The notes beneath the pieces are model-generated. The model was not told the DNA's origin. It worked only from the letters and a program-made list of their open reading frames with translations, and ran no database searches. Positions 8,058 to 15,257 of a stretch of 64,000 nt of DNA are shown one piece after another. Numbering within the stretch: position 1 is the stretch's first letter; each line of letters opens with the position of its first letter. The translations under genes were made by a program, and so were the position numbers. Origin of the DNA: Nonomuraea angiospora (GTDB lineage: Bacteria; Actinomycetota; Actinomycetes; Streptosporangiales; Streptosporangiaceae); assembly GCF_014873145.1 (NCBI RefSeq), contig NZ_JADBEK010000001.1, forward strand, positions 11,656,001-11,720,000. Direction: 5' to 3'.

Positions 8058-8618
8058 ATGGGCTGGCTGGACGCCCTGCTCGGCCGGTCGAAGCCGGTCA
8101 AGCCCAACCTCGACGCGCTGTTCGCGCTGCCGTCGGCGGCCGTGACGCTGCAGGCCGCGACCGGGCTGGTGCCCACGGGCCTCGGCTCGGTGGCCTTCAG
8201 GGCCGCCGAGGGCGGCGCGTTCGCCACGCTGGAACGCGACGTCAAGGAGCTGCTCGGCGAGCGCGTCGAGGAGTCGCGCGACTCCTACGGCTACACCTGG
8301 CTTCTGGTGCGCCGCTCGCCCGACGCGCTCGGCGACCTGGTCACCGAGTTGCACGCCGTCAACTCCTCGCTGGAGTCGGCCGGGTTCGGGCCGTCGCTGC
8401 TGTGCTCGCTGGTGTCGTTCCGCTCCGAAGCCGACGGCCGCGGGCTGGCCGTCGTGTACCTGTACAAGCGCGGGACCTTCTACCCGTTCGCCCCGCTCGA
8501 CGCGCAGAGGCGCGACAACGCGCTCGAACTGCAGGTCAGGGGCGCCCTGGAGGGCGAGGTGCCGCTGGAGAAGGATCTCGGCCGATGGTTCCCGGTCTGG
8601 GGCGCGCCCGGCCTGTAA
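8058..8618 (+). CDS. pspAB: PspA-associated protein PspAB
   Basis: A 186-residue soluble protein beginning MGWLDALLGRSKPVKPNLDALFALPSA, the characteristic PspAB N-terminus. GYTWLLVRR, a VTELHAVNSSLESAGFGPSLLCSLVSF segment and VVYLYKRGTFYPFAP follow. It sits 7 bp after htpX and closes the operon. The pspA-pspAA-htpX-pspAB order is a known variant of the Psp system in actinobacteria; the activity of PspAB is unknown. Confidence 0.9.
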   Translation: MGWLDALLGRSKPVKPNLDALFALPSAAVTLQAATGLVPTGLGSVAFRAAEGGAFATLERDVKELLGERVEESRDSYGYTWLLVRRSPDALGDLVTELHAVNSSLESAGFGPSLLCSLVSFRSEADGRGLAVVYLYKRGTFYPFAPLDAQRRDNALELQVRGALEGEVPLEKDLGRWFPVWGAPGL

Positions 8619-8647
8619 CCGGACACCCTGAGTGATCTAATGATCAC

Positions 8648-10063
8648 GTGGAGCGAAGGTTGTACGTCCTCGCGGCTTCCGCGTTCATCGTGGCGGCCGT
8701 GCTGGGCAGTGCGTGGATCACCGGCCAGTTCACCACGCCGGAGGTCGACAGGACCGACGGGTACGTCAGCGAGCTGGCCGCCCGCGACCAGCCGTGGACG
8801 CGGCTGTTCCGCACCAGCGACGCGCTGGCGGGGCTGGCCTGCGCGGCCGGGGTGGCGCTGGTGCCCAGGGTGGCCCGCGAGTGGCAGGCGTGGCTGGCGC
8901 TGGCGGCGTTCGGGGGGTTCACGTTCGCGGCCGGGCTGTTCCCGCTGGACTGCGCCGCGCTGAGCGACCCGTACTGCGGGCGGCGGGCCGTGTCGTCCGC
9001 GCACCACGTGCACCAGCTGGCCGGGTTGCTGGGCACGGCCGCCCTGCTGGCCGCGATGGTGCTGCTCAGCGCGCGCTGGCGGTCGTGGGTGTCGTGGCTG
9101 TTCACCTGGCTGGGGCTGGCGGCCACGCTGCTCACCGCCGGCGCGCTGGCCGACCGGCACGGGGTGGGGCTCGCCCACCGGGCGCAGCTCACGCTGTTCG
9201 CCGTTTGGCTGGTGTACGTGGCCGTCCACCTGCTGATCACCGACGACCCGCCCGTCCCGCCGATCACGGCGGAGGCGCTCGATCACGAAGGCGGATACGC
9301 CGGGCCGCACGTGGTCGAGCAGGGCGCCGGGCCCGTCGTGCTGATCACGGCCGAGCTCGGGGGCGCCTGGTTCCACTGGGGCGCGGTGGCCGGGCTGCTG
9401 GCCGGGACCCGTCACGTCATCCGCTTCGACCGCTGCGGCCTGGGCCTCAGCCCGCACGCGACCGCCCCGCCCACCCTGTTCACCGAGGTGGCCCGCCTGG
9501 CCGCGCTGGCCCCGTCCCATCCCGAGCAGGTGACCGTCGTCGCCCACGGCGTGGCCTGCTGGCACGCGGAGGCGTTCGCCAGGCTGCACCCGCTGCGCGT
9601 GGCCAGGCTCGTCCTGGTGGATCCGGCTCCCGTCACGGAGTGCAAGCCGTCGGCGTCGGCCAGGAGCGCCGGCCGGTGGCTGCCCGTCCTGGGCGGCACG
9701 TGGGGCGCGACCGCCGTGGCCCGCCTGGCCGGGCCCGCCGCCCACCGGCTGCTCGTCGGCGTGCCCGACCCGTACGGCGTCTACCGCACGGGCAAGGTGC
9801 TCGCCGCGGCGGCGGGGGAGTGGCTGGCCCGCCGCGACATGGTCGCCGACCTGCTGCGGGTGCGGGAGGAGATGCCGTTCCCGGGCGTGCCGGTCACCGT
9901 GATCAGCGCCGGCGGGCGGGACCTGGGCCACGGGCGGCTGGCCGGGGCGCTGTCCGCCACGCTCGTACGCCTGCCGGAATGCGGGCACCAGATCCAGATC
10001 GAGCAGCCCGGGGCGGTCGCGGAGGCCGTCCTGGGCGCGCCGGGCATCGGCCGGGCGGGATGA
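8648..10063 (+). CDS. DUF998 membrane domain fused to an alpha/beta hydrolase-like domain
   Basis: A 471-residue fusion from GTG 8648. Residues 1-200 hold six or so helices with the DUF998 pattern (GYVSELAA, GLFPLDCAA, HHVHQLAG). Residues 220-465 resemble an alpha/beta hydrolase (ELGGAWFHWGAVAGLL, VIRFDRCGLGLSP, VTVVAHGVACWHAEAF, VDPAPV, PECGHQIQIEQPG). The nucleophile elbow reads AHGVAC where GHSxGG is expected, so the serine is missing and the domain may be non-catalytic. It may be a membrane sensor or lipid-interacting protein. It stands alone between the psp operon and the SIMPL gene. Confidence 0.8.
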   Translation: MERRLYVLAASAFIVAAVLGSAWITGQFTTPEVDRTDGYVSELAARDQPWTRLFRTSDALAGLACAAGVALVPRVAREWQAWLALAAFGGFTFAAGLFPLDCAALSDPYCGRRAVSSAHHVHQLAGLLGTAALLAAMVLLSARWRSWVSWLFTWLGLAATLLTAGALADRHGVGLAHRAQLTLFAVWLVYVAVHLLITDDPPVPPITAEALDHEGGYAGPHVVEQGAGPVVLITAELGGAWFHWGAVAGLLAGTRHVIRFDRCGLGLSPHATAPPTLFTEVARLAALAPSHPEQVTVVAHGVACWHAEAFARLHPLRVARLVLVDPAPVTECKPSASARSAGRWLPVLGGTWGATAVARLAGPAAHRLLVGVPDPYGVYRTGKVLAAAAGEWLARRDMVADLLRVREEMPFPGVPVTVISAGGRDLGHGRLAGALSATLVRLPECGHQIQIEQPGAVAEAVLGAPGIGRAG

Positions 10064-10111
10064 CGCCGGGCGATCTAAGATCGATGCGGGACCCGTTCGA
10101 GGGGAGCAGGC

Positions 10112-10714
10112 GTGGACATCACCGTCGTCGGCGAGGGCGCCGTCCTGGCCGCACCCGACATCCTCCGGCTGCACGCGGGCGTCGAGGTCCGCCGGGCCTC
10201 CGCCGCCGATGCCTTCACCGCCGTCCGGGCCGCCGCCGCCCGATTGGCCGAGGCCCTGGCCCGGGAGGGCGTCGCCGCGCAGGACGTGCGCACGGTGGAG
10301 CTGTCGCTGGGCCCGGAGTACGAGGTCTACCCGAGGGTGGCCGCCTACCGGGCGGCCCAGGGGGTGGAGGTGATCGTCCGCGACCTGTCCAGGGCCGACC
10401 ACGTCATCGACACGGTCGCCGGGGTGGGGGAGGAGGCCCGGCTGAACGGCCTGGCGTTCGAGGTGTCGGACCCGTCGGGCGTGCTGAGGCAGGCGCGCAC
10501 CCGGGCCTTCCGCGACGCCGCCGCCAAGGCCGCCCACTACGCCGAGCTGGCCGGGCGCCCGCTGGGCCGGGTGGTGTCGGTGAGCGAGGACGTCAGAGGC
10601 GGCGGCCCCCAGCCCCTCACCCTGGCCGCCGCGGCGGCCGAGACCAGCGCCTCCATCAGTCCCGGCCGCCAGTCCCTCACGGTGACGGTCCGGCTCGGCT
10701 ACGACTTCGGCTAG
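10112..10714 (+). CDS. SIMPL (DUF541) domain protein
   Basis: A 200-residue protein from GTG 10112. The start VDITVVGEGAVLAAPDILRLHAGVEV and the repeated beta-alpha pattern (AFTAVRAAAARLAEALAREG, TVELSLGPEYE, EVIVRDLSRADHVIDTV) are those of the SIMPL domain, found in bacterial periplasmic proteins of the BP26/YggE kind. No signal peptide is seen, so it may be cytoplasmic here. The last codons and stop are the source of the 38-bp repeat array that follows. Confidence 0.85.
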   Translation: MDITVVGEGAVLAAPDILRLHAGVEVRRASAADAFTAVRAAAARLAEALAREGVAAQDVRTVELSLGPEYEVYPRVAAYRAAQGVEVIVRDLSRADHVIDTVAGVGEEARLNGLAFEVSDPSGVLRQARTRAFRDAAAKAAHYAELAGRPLGRVVSVSEDVRGGGPQPLTLAAAAAETSASISPGRQSLTVTVRLGYDFG

Positions 10715-10861
10715 ACCACGTGCGCCCCGCCGGATGACGAGGCTTCGGTCAGAACACGTGCGCCCCGCCGGATGACGAGGCTTCGCTTAGACCACGTGCG
10801 CCCCGCCGGATGACGAGGCTTCGCTTAGACCACGTGCGCCCCGCCGGATGACGGGGCGCAC
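10711..10861. repeat. 38-bp tandem repeat array, four copies, ending in a terminator hairpin
   Basis: GTGCGCCCCGCCGGATGACG recurs at 10720, 10758, 10796 and 10834 (period 38). Between copies the spacer resembles the end of the SIMPL gene around its stop codon (compare CTTCGGCTAGACCAC with CTTCGCTTAGACCAC). Only the last copy has the matching arm: GTGCGCCCCG at 10834-10843 pairs with CGGGGCGCAC at 10852-10861. That hairpin is probably the bidirectional terminator of the two convergent genes. Confidence 0.92.
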
Positions 10862-10866
10862 GGGTC

Positions 10867-11757
10867 TCACATCGGGTTCCGCTTGAGGAAGGTGTGGGCG
10901 GCCTCGCCCACGGCCACCGGGTTCATGCTCTGCAGCCCGTGCGTGGCGTTGGGGATGCCGCACCGCTCCGCCTGGGGCAGCCAGTTCATCAGGAAGCGCT
11001 GCGCGTCGCGGAAGCCCGGCATCACCGACTCGCTGTCGAGGCCCATGACCGCCAGCACCGGCATGTCCGGCTTCCGCGAGACCAGCTGATCGGCCTCCGA
11101 CGGCTTGAAGCCCCACTGCGAGATCGCCGGGAAGTCGACGGTGAAGGTCGTGTCGACGCACGCCTCGACGCGGTCCCACACGTCGAGCGGCCCGGTCATC
11201 TCCACCGCGGGCAGGAAGCTCGGCCCGCACACCGCCTCCATGTAGAGCTGCGCCGCGCCGAGCTTGTCGCCCGTCTCGTACAGCTTCATCGCGTTCATGA
11301 AGGCGTCGATGTTGGCCTGGATCGCGTCCGGCGCCTCACGCGGCAGGTACGGCTCCAGCAGGATCGCGCTGTGCGCCCGCTCCGGGTACGACAGCAGGAA
11401 CTGGAAGGCGATCACACCGCCGAACGAGAAGGCCATGATGTGCGCCTTCTCGATGCCCAGGTGGTCGAGCAGCTCGGCGACGTGCTGCGCGCCGCCCTCG
11501 ATGCTCAGCTCGGGCTTGTCCAGCGTGCTGCCGTTGTAGCCGGCCCGGTAGTAGCTGATGAGCTGGTAGTCCTGCAGCAGCGGGGGATAGAACCGCATGG
11601 GGGTGATGAGGCTGTCGGCGATGCTGGTGCCGTGGATGCACAGCACGGGCTCGCCCTCGCCGAGCACGGTGTACCTGAGCTCGGCGCCGGTCACCGGCGC
11701 CCGCAGGTCGTGCTCGACGTTCCATTCGCGCCCGAGGTAGAGGGCGTTTCGCATCAT
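10867..11757 (-). CDS. Alpha/beta hydrolase (last gene of the Nif11 cluster)
   Basis: A 296-residue cytoplasmic hydrolase. Motifs are LCIHGTSIADS (oxyanion region), the nucleophile elbow MAFSFGGVIAF near residue 115, and a C-terminal catalytic histidine in NATHGLQSMNP. The elbow has Ala instead of the first Gly of GxSxG. The start ATG at 11757 overlaps the preceding stop (ATGA) and GGAG lies 9 bases upstream. The substrate is unknown; the fold fits ester, lactone or C-C hydrolysis. It is last in a translationally coupled series with two Nif11-like proteins and a MetX-like enzyme. Confidence 0.88.
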   Translation of the reverse strand: MMRNALYLGREWNVEHDLRAPVTGAELRYTVLGEGEPVLCIHGTSIADSLITPMRFYPPLLQDYQLISYYRAGYNGSTLDKPELSIEGGAQHVAELLDHLGIEKAHIMAFSFGGVIAFQFLLSYPERAHSAILLEPYLPREAPDAIQANIDAFMNAMKLYETGDKLGAAQLYMEAVCGPSFLPAVEMTGPLDVWDRVEACVDTTFTVDFPAISQWGFKPSEADQLVSRKPDMPVLAVMGLDSESVMPGFRDAQRFLMNWLPQAERCGIPNATHGLQSMNPVAVGEAAHTFLKRNPM

Positions 11758-12074
11758 TGCTTGTGCTCCAATCCGACCAGCAGGCCGGTCTCGTCGAGGC
11801 TGGGCACGAGGTCGAAGACGAGGAACTCCAGGTAGTACCGGCCCCACAGCAGGCTCCAGAGCGGGAACCGCTCGTTGAACTCCTCGCCGCGCTCGCCCGC
11901 CAGCCGCGCCTCCAGCTCCCAGATCAGCGCGTTGAACTCCTGCGCCGTGAACGGCTGCCCGGCCGCGGCGGCGGCCGCGATGACCTCGTCCTTGGACTTG
12001 TCCTTGAGCCGGTCGACCAGGTCCGGCCGCTGGGCCAGATCGCGCAGGAACCCGATGACGTTGGATTCGCTCAT
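11754..12074 (-). CDS. Nif11-domain small protein (second of a pair)
   Basis: A 106-residue protein. Residues 1-60 (SNVIGFLRDLAQRPDLVDRL, then AAAAAGQPFTAQEFNALI) match the Nif11 domain known from nitrogen-fixation loci and from leader regions of ribosomal peptides. There is no Gly-Gly cleavage site and no Cys/Ser/Thr-rich core, so a precursor-peptide role is not supported. The C-terminal 35 residues (LWSLLWGRYYLEFLVFDLV) are shared with the upstream neighbour. GAGGAG lies 6 bases before the ATG, and both gene ends overlap neighbours by ATGA. Confidence 0.8.
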   Translation of the reverse strand: MSESNVIGFLRDLAQRPDLVDRLKDKSKDEVIAAAAAAGQPFTAQEFNALIWELEARLAGERGEEFNERFPLWSLLWGRYYLEFLVFDLVPSLDETGLLVGLEHKQ

Positions 12075-12373
12075 GCCAGCTCCTCGCGGGAGTAGCGGGC
12101 GACCACGTGGTCGACCAGGTAGTCGAGGTAGCGCATGCCCCACATGTGCCGCCACAGGGCGCTGCTGCCGTCGAACGGCTCCTTGTCCTTGTGGATGACG
12201 ACGTCCGCCTCCAGCCGGCCGATGACGCGCTCGGCGTCGGCCTCGGTGAAACCGAACCCGTCGTTGCGGGCGTGGAACAGGACCCGGGGCAGGTCCATGG
12301 GGGAGTAGCGGGCCAGCAGGCCGGGATCCGACCGGGCCGCCTCCAGGAACCTGACGAACTCCGCCTCGGCCAC
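12071..12373 (-). CDS. Nif11-domain small protein (first of a pair)
   Basis: A 100-residue paralogue of the next gene, starting at GTG 12373 with GGAGA about 9 bases upstream. The Nif11 part reads AEFVRFLEAARSDPGLLARY then GFGFTEADAERVIGRLEAD. A charged insert (VIHKDKEPFDGSS) leads to LWRHMWGMRYLDYLVDHVV, which aligns with the tail of the second copy. It is 2 bp from the MetX-like gene and overlaps the second Nif11 gene by 4 bp. The aromatic tail is not part of the standard Nif11 domain. Confidence 0.8.
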   Translation of the reverse strand: MAEAEFVRFLEAARSDPGLLARYSPMDLPRVLFHARNDGFGFTEADAERVIGRLEADVVIHKDKEPFDGSSALWRHMWGMRYLDYLVDHVVARYSREELA

Positions 12374-12375
12374 GG

Positions 12376-13368
12376 CTAGCTCTCCAGGGCGTGTCTGATG
12401 ACGTCGTCGATGGCCTTCACGTCGGGCTCGGCCAGCCCGAACGTGGCCAGATGGCCGTAGACGCTGTCGATCTGGCGGAACGTCGCGCCGGGGATCCACT
12501 CGGCGTACTGTCTGAGCTCGTCCGGCGGGAACAGCGCGTCGCCGGTGAAGGCGGCGATCGTGGTCCTCGCCTTGATCCGGCCCAGGACCTCCCGCAGGGA
12601 CTCGCCCTCGGCGCCCGGCCAGGCCGAGCGGGCCTTGCGGGCCTGGGCGACCACGTCGTTGGGGTCCTGCGGGAGCCAGAAGCCCTCCCAGAAGCCCTCG
12701 ACGAACGCGTCCACGCTGTCGAAGCCCAGGGTGCGCCAGACGTCGGCGCCGGCGTAGTAGAACGTGCGGGGCGGGGCGGTCAGCGCCGAGCCGTGCGCGA
12801 CCCGGGCCAGGCCGCCGCTGACGCTCGCCGCGGAGGTGTAGGCGCCCCCGGCGTAGTTCGGGTCCGCGGTGATGGGCTCCTCCACCACCGTCTTCAGCCA
12901 GAGCTTGGTCCACGGCGGAGGGGTCGGCGCCCCGGCGATGGGGGCGATGCTCCGTACGAGGTCGCCGAAGCGCAGCGCCCACTCGTACACCTGGATCGCG
13001 CCGATCGACCAGCCGAGCGCCAGCCGGATCTCGCGCACGCCGAAGACCTCCTCCAGCAGCCGCTGCTGGGCGATGACGTCGTCGGCGACGGTGACGGCGG
13101 GGAAGGGCGACGGGGTGTTGCTCGGCGCGGAGGACGGCGGGAGGCCGAAGTGGCCGGGCAGCACGATGAAGTGGGTGCGGGGATCGAGCGCGCGGTTCTC
13201 GCCGATCCAGCCGTTGAGCACCTCGGCGGGGGCGCCGAGGAAGGTCGGGAACACGACCACGTTGTCCTTGGCCTGGTTGAGCTCACCGAAGGTCTGGTAC
13301 GCCAGCCGCGCGCCGGGCAGCGTGTCACCTGAGGTGAGCGGGAAGTCGCCGAGCTCGAAGGTGTTCAT
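12376..13368 (-). CDS. MetX-like alpha/beta hydrolase / acyltransferase
   Basis: A 330-residue member of the homoserine-acetyltransferase-like alpha/beta family. It shows ARLAYQTFGELNQAKDNVVV (typical MetX N-terminus), PGHFGLPPSS, the nucleophile elbow ALGWSIGAIQVYEW near residue 123, an aspartate in FTGDALFPPDEL near 280 and a histidine in DSVYGHLATFG near 305. Catalytic Ser/Asp/His are all present. Whether it acylates or hydrolyses is not visible. The ATG at 13368 has GGAGCCAGGA directly upstream. It lies 17 bp after the alcohol dehydrogenase and 2 bp before the first Nif11 gene. Confidence 0.85.
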   Translation of the reverse strand: MNTFELGDFPLTSGDTLPGARLAYQTFGELNQAKDNVVVFPTFLGAPAEVLNGWIGENRALDPRTHFIVLPGHFGLPPSSAPSNTPSPFPAVTVADDVIAQQRLLEEVFGVREIRLALGWSIGAIQVYEWALRFGDLVRSIAPIAGAPTPPPWTKLWLKTVVEEPITADPNYAGGAYTSAASVSGGLARVAHGSALTAPPRTFYYAGADVWRTLGFDSVDAFVEGFWEGFWLPQDPNDVVAQARKARSAWPGAEGESLREVLGRIKARTTIAAFTGDALFPPDELRQYAEWIPGATFRQIDSVYGHLATFGLAEPDVKAIDDVIRHALES

Positions 13369-13385
13369 TCCTGGCTCCAAACGTC

Positions 13386-14495
13386 TCACGCGTCGAACCG
13401 CAGAATCGTCTTGATGTTCTTGCCGGACCTGAAGTCGTCCGCCGCGGCCTGGATGTCGGCGAAGTCGTACTCCTTGATGAGCGGCTGCACGGGCAGCCGG
13501 CCGCCGCGGATCAGCCGCGCCAGCAGCGGGATGAGCCGGTCGGGGTCGCTGTCGCCCTCGCAGACGCCCAGGATCCGCCGCCCCGGCAGCAGCCGGTGCA
13601 CGTCGACCGAGACCTCCACCCCGTACGGCGGGGCGCCCACGACGGCCACCGCGCCGCGCGGGGCGAGCGCCTCGATGCCGGCGCGCAGCACGTCGGGGTT
13701 GCCCACCGCCTCGACCACGTAGTCCACGCCGGCGCCGCCGGTGGTCTTCCGCAGCTCGTCGGCCAGGTCGAGGCCGGTCGAGTCGACGGTGTGGGTGGCG
13801 CCGATCTTGGCGGCCAGTTCCAGCTGCGCCGCCTGCCGGCCCACGGCGATGATCTGGCTGACCGGGGTGAGTGCCGCGCCCATGATGGCGGCCAGGCCCA
13901 CCGCGCCCGTGCCGATCACCGCGATGGACGTGCCGGGCTCCGGGCGCAGCGTGTTCCACACCGCGCCGGTGCCGGTCTGGACGCTGCAGGCCAGCGGGGC
14001 CAGCAGCTCGAACGGCAGGTCCGGATCGACCTTGACGACGCTGCGCTCGTCGGCGATGGAGTGGCGGGCGAACGACGACTGGCCGAAGAACCGCCCGCCG
14101 AGCGCGACCCCGCCCCTGCTGATCGGCGAGCTGCCGTCGGGCCGCTTGCCGCCGATGAGGTTCTGGGGGATCCACGTGGTGCAGTAGGCGGGGTGGCCGA
14201 TCCGGCAGGAGGCGCAGCTCCCGCACGAGGTGAAGGTGAGGACGACGTGGTCGCCCGGCTTGACCTTGGTCACGCCCGGGCCCGTCTCCTCCACGACGCC
14301 GGCCCCCTCGTGCCCGAGCACGCCCGGCAGCGGGAACGGGATGTGCCCCGCCGCCACCGTGAGGTCGGTGTGGCAGATGCCGGCGGCCTTCATCCGGACG
14401 AGGATCTCGCCCTGGCGCGGGGCGTCCAGCTCGACGTCCCGGAGGGTGAACGCCGCTCCCGGCGATTCGACGACTGCGGCTTGGGTGGTGGTCAC
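13386..14495 (-). CDS. Zinc-dependent NAD(P) alcohol dehydrogenase (aryl-alcohol dehydrogenase type)
   Basis: MDR-family dehydrogenase of 369 residues from GTG 14495. Catalytic zinc ligands are in GICHTDL and GHEGAGVV, structural zinc cysteines in the CGSCASCRIGHPAYC region, and the cofactor motif is IGTGAVGLAAIMGA. Length and pattern fit benzyl/aryl alcohol dehydrogenases that oxidise alcohols to aldehydes. The start overlaps the stop of the upstream unknown gene (GTGA). It is the first of two such dehydrogenases in the cluster (the other is at 16555-17553). Confidence 0.9.
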   Translation of the reverse strand: MTTTQAAVVESPGAAFTLRDVELDAPRQGEILVRMKAAGICHTDLTVAAGHIPFPLPGVLGHEGAGVVEETGPGVTKVKPGDHVVLTFTSCGSCASCRIGHPAYCTTWIPQNLIGGKRPDGSSPISRGGVALGGRFFGQSSFARHSIADERSVVKVDPDLPFELLAPLACSVQTGTGAVWNTLRPEPGTSIAVIGTGAVGLAAIMGAALTPVSQIIAVGRQAAQLELAAKIGATHTVDSTGLDLADELRKTTGGAGVDYVVEAVGNPDVLRAGIEALAPRGAVAVVGAPPYGVEVSVDVHRLLPGRRILGVCEGDSDPDRLIPLLARLIRGGRLPVQPLIKEYDFADIQAAADDFRSGKNIKTILRFDA

Positions 14496-15151
14496 GAGTG
14501 TCTCCGATCGTCGGGGGTGAGGGTGTACGAGCTCGTGACGTGGGTCCACTCCGCCGGCCCCCACTCCGCGCCGTCCCCGACCTGGGGCGGAGTTCCGACC
14601 ACGCGGACCACGTAGTAGTCGAGCAGGCCGGGGGCGCGGCGGGTCCAGATCGAGCCGAGGTCGTCGTGGTGGCGCTGGCCGAAGTAGAGCCGGTCCTCGT
14701 CCCGGCCGTGCGAGCGGGCCAGGCCGAGCAGGTCGTACTCCCGCGGGCACTCGTCCACGCCCGGCAGGTCCAGGATCGAGCAGCCGCCGTGGGAGACGTC
14801 CTGCCACTCGCCGGGCCGCCAGTCGCCGTCGCCCGCCTTCACCTCGTCGGCGCCGGCGACGAGCCCGCTGTCGAACAGGCGCAGGCAGACCTTGGTCCGG
14901 GAGAAATCGGCGTCGCGCGCACCGGGCGTGCGTTCGCTGGGGCCGAGGAGCTCGAACATTCCCGTGATGATGAGCTCGAAGAGCCGGCTGTCGCAGCCGG
15001 GGTCCTTGTAGGCATTGAAATGAATGGCCCAGAAAGGACTGTGCAGCCAGAAGTCGTCCACCCCGAATATTCCCGGGAATACTTCGGCGGCGACCGGGCT
15101 GCGCCATCGGCCGGAGAGTTCGGCGACCGTGAATTCGGCGCTGGTTTCCAT
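14492..15151 (-). CDS. Unknown protein of the Nif11 cluster
   Basis: I do not recognise a family. The product has 219 residues from the ATG at 15151, which has GAGGTG just upstream; an ATG at 15163 in the same frame is an alternative. It is soluble and rich in aromatic and charged residues: VDDFWLHSPFWAIHFNAYKD, CDSRLFELIITGMFELLG, HGGCSILDLPGVDECPREYDLLGLARSHGRDEDRLYFGQ and LLDYYVVRVVG. Histidine, cysteine and aspartate are frequent but no known metal motif is clear. The tight coupling to the dehydrogenase gene (GTGA overlap) suggests they act together. Its beginning is noticeably less GC-rich than the neighbours. Confidence 0.65.
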   Translation of the reverse strand: METSAEFTVAELSGRWRSPVAAEVFPGIFGVDDFWLHSPFWAIHFNAYKDPGCDSRLFELIITGMFELLGPSERTPGARDADFSRTKVCLRLFDSGLVAGADEVKAGDGDWRPGEWQDVSHGGCSILDLPGVDECPREYDLLGLARSHGRDEDRLYFGQRHHDDLGSIWTRRAPGLLDYYVVRVVGTPPQVGDGAEWGPAEWTHVTSSYTLTPDDRRHS

Positions 15152-15184
15152 CACACCTCGCATGAGTCAATTCTTTTTCCGGCG

Positions 15185-15234
15185 GCCCGGCCGACGTCAA
15201 AGAGCCGGGGCGTACATTGGCAAGTCGGCCGGGC
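15185..15234. other. Inverted repeat between ferritin-like and unknown genes
   Basis: GCCCGGCCGAC (15185-15195) and GTCGGCCGGGC (15224-15234) form an 11-bp perfect stem with a 28-base loop, in the 106-bp gap of the cluster. It could be a partial terminator or attenuator dividing the cluster into two transcripts. No T-run follows. Confidence 0.55.
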
Positions 15235-15257
15235 GGCGCGAGGTAATTCGTGAAGTC

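Noticed and set aside
10711..10861. CRISPR array or integration site
   Set aside because: Units are contiguous near-copies without unique spacers, and no integrase or tRNA gene is present.
11754..12373. Ribosomally made peptide precursors of the Nif11 type
   Set aside because: No Gly-Gly cleavage site, no Cys/Ser/Thr-rich core and no recognisable modification enzyme or peptidase-transporter are present.
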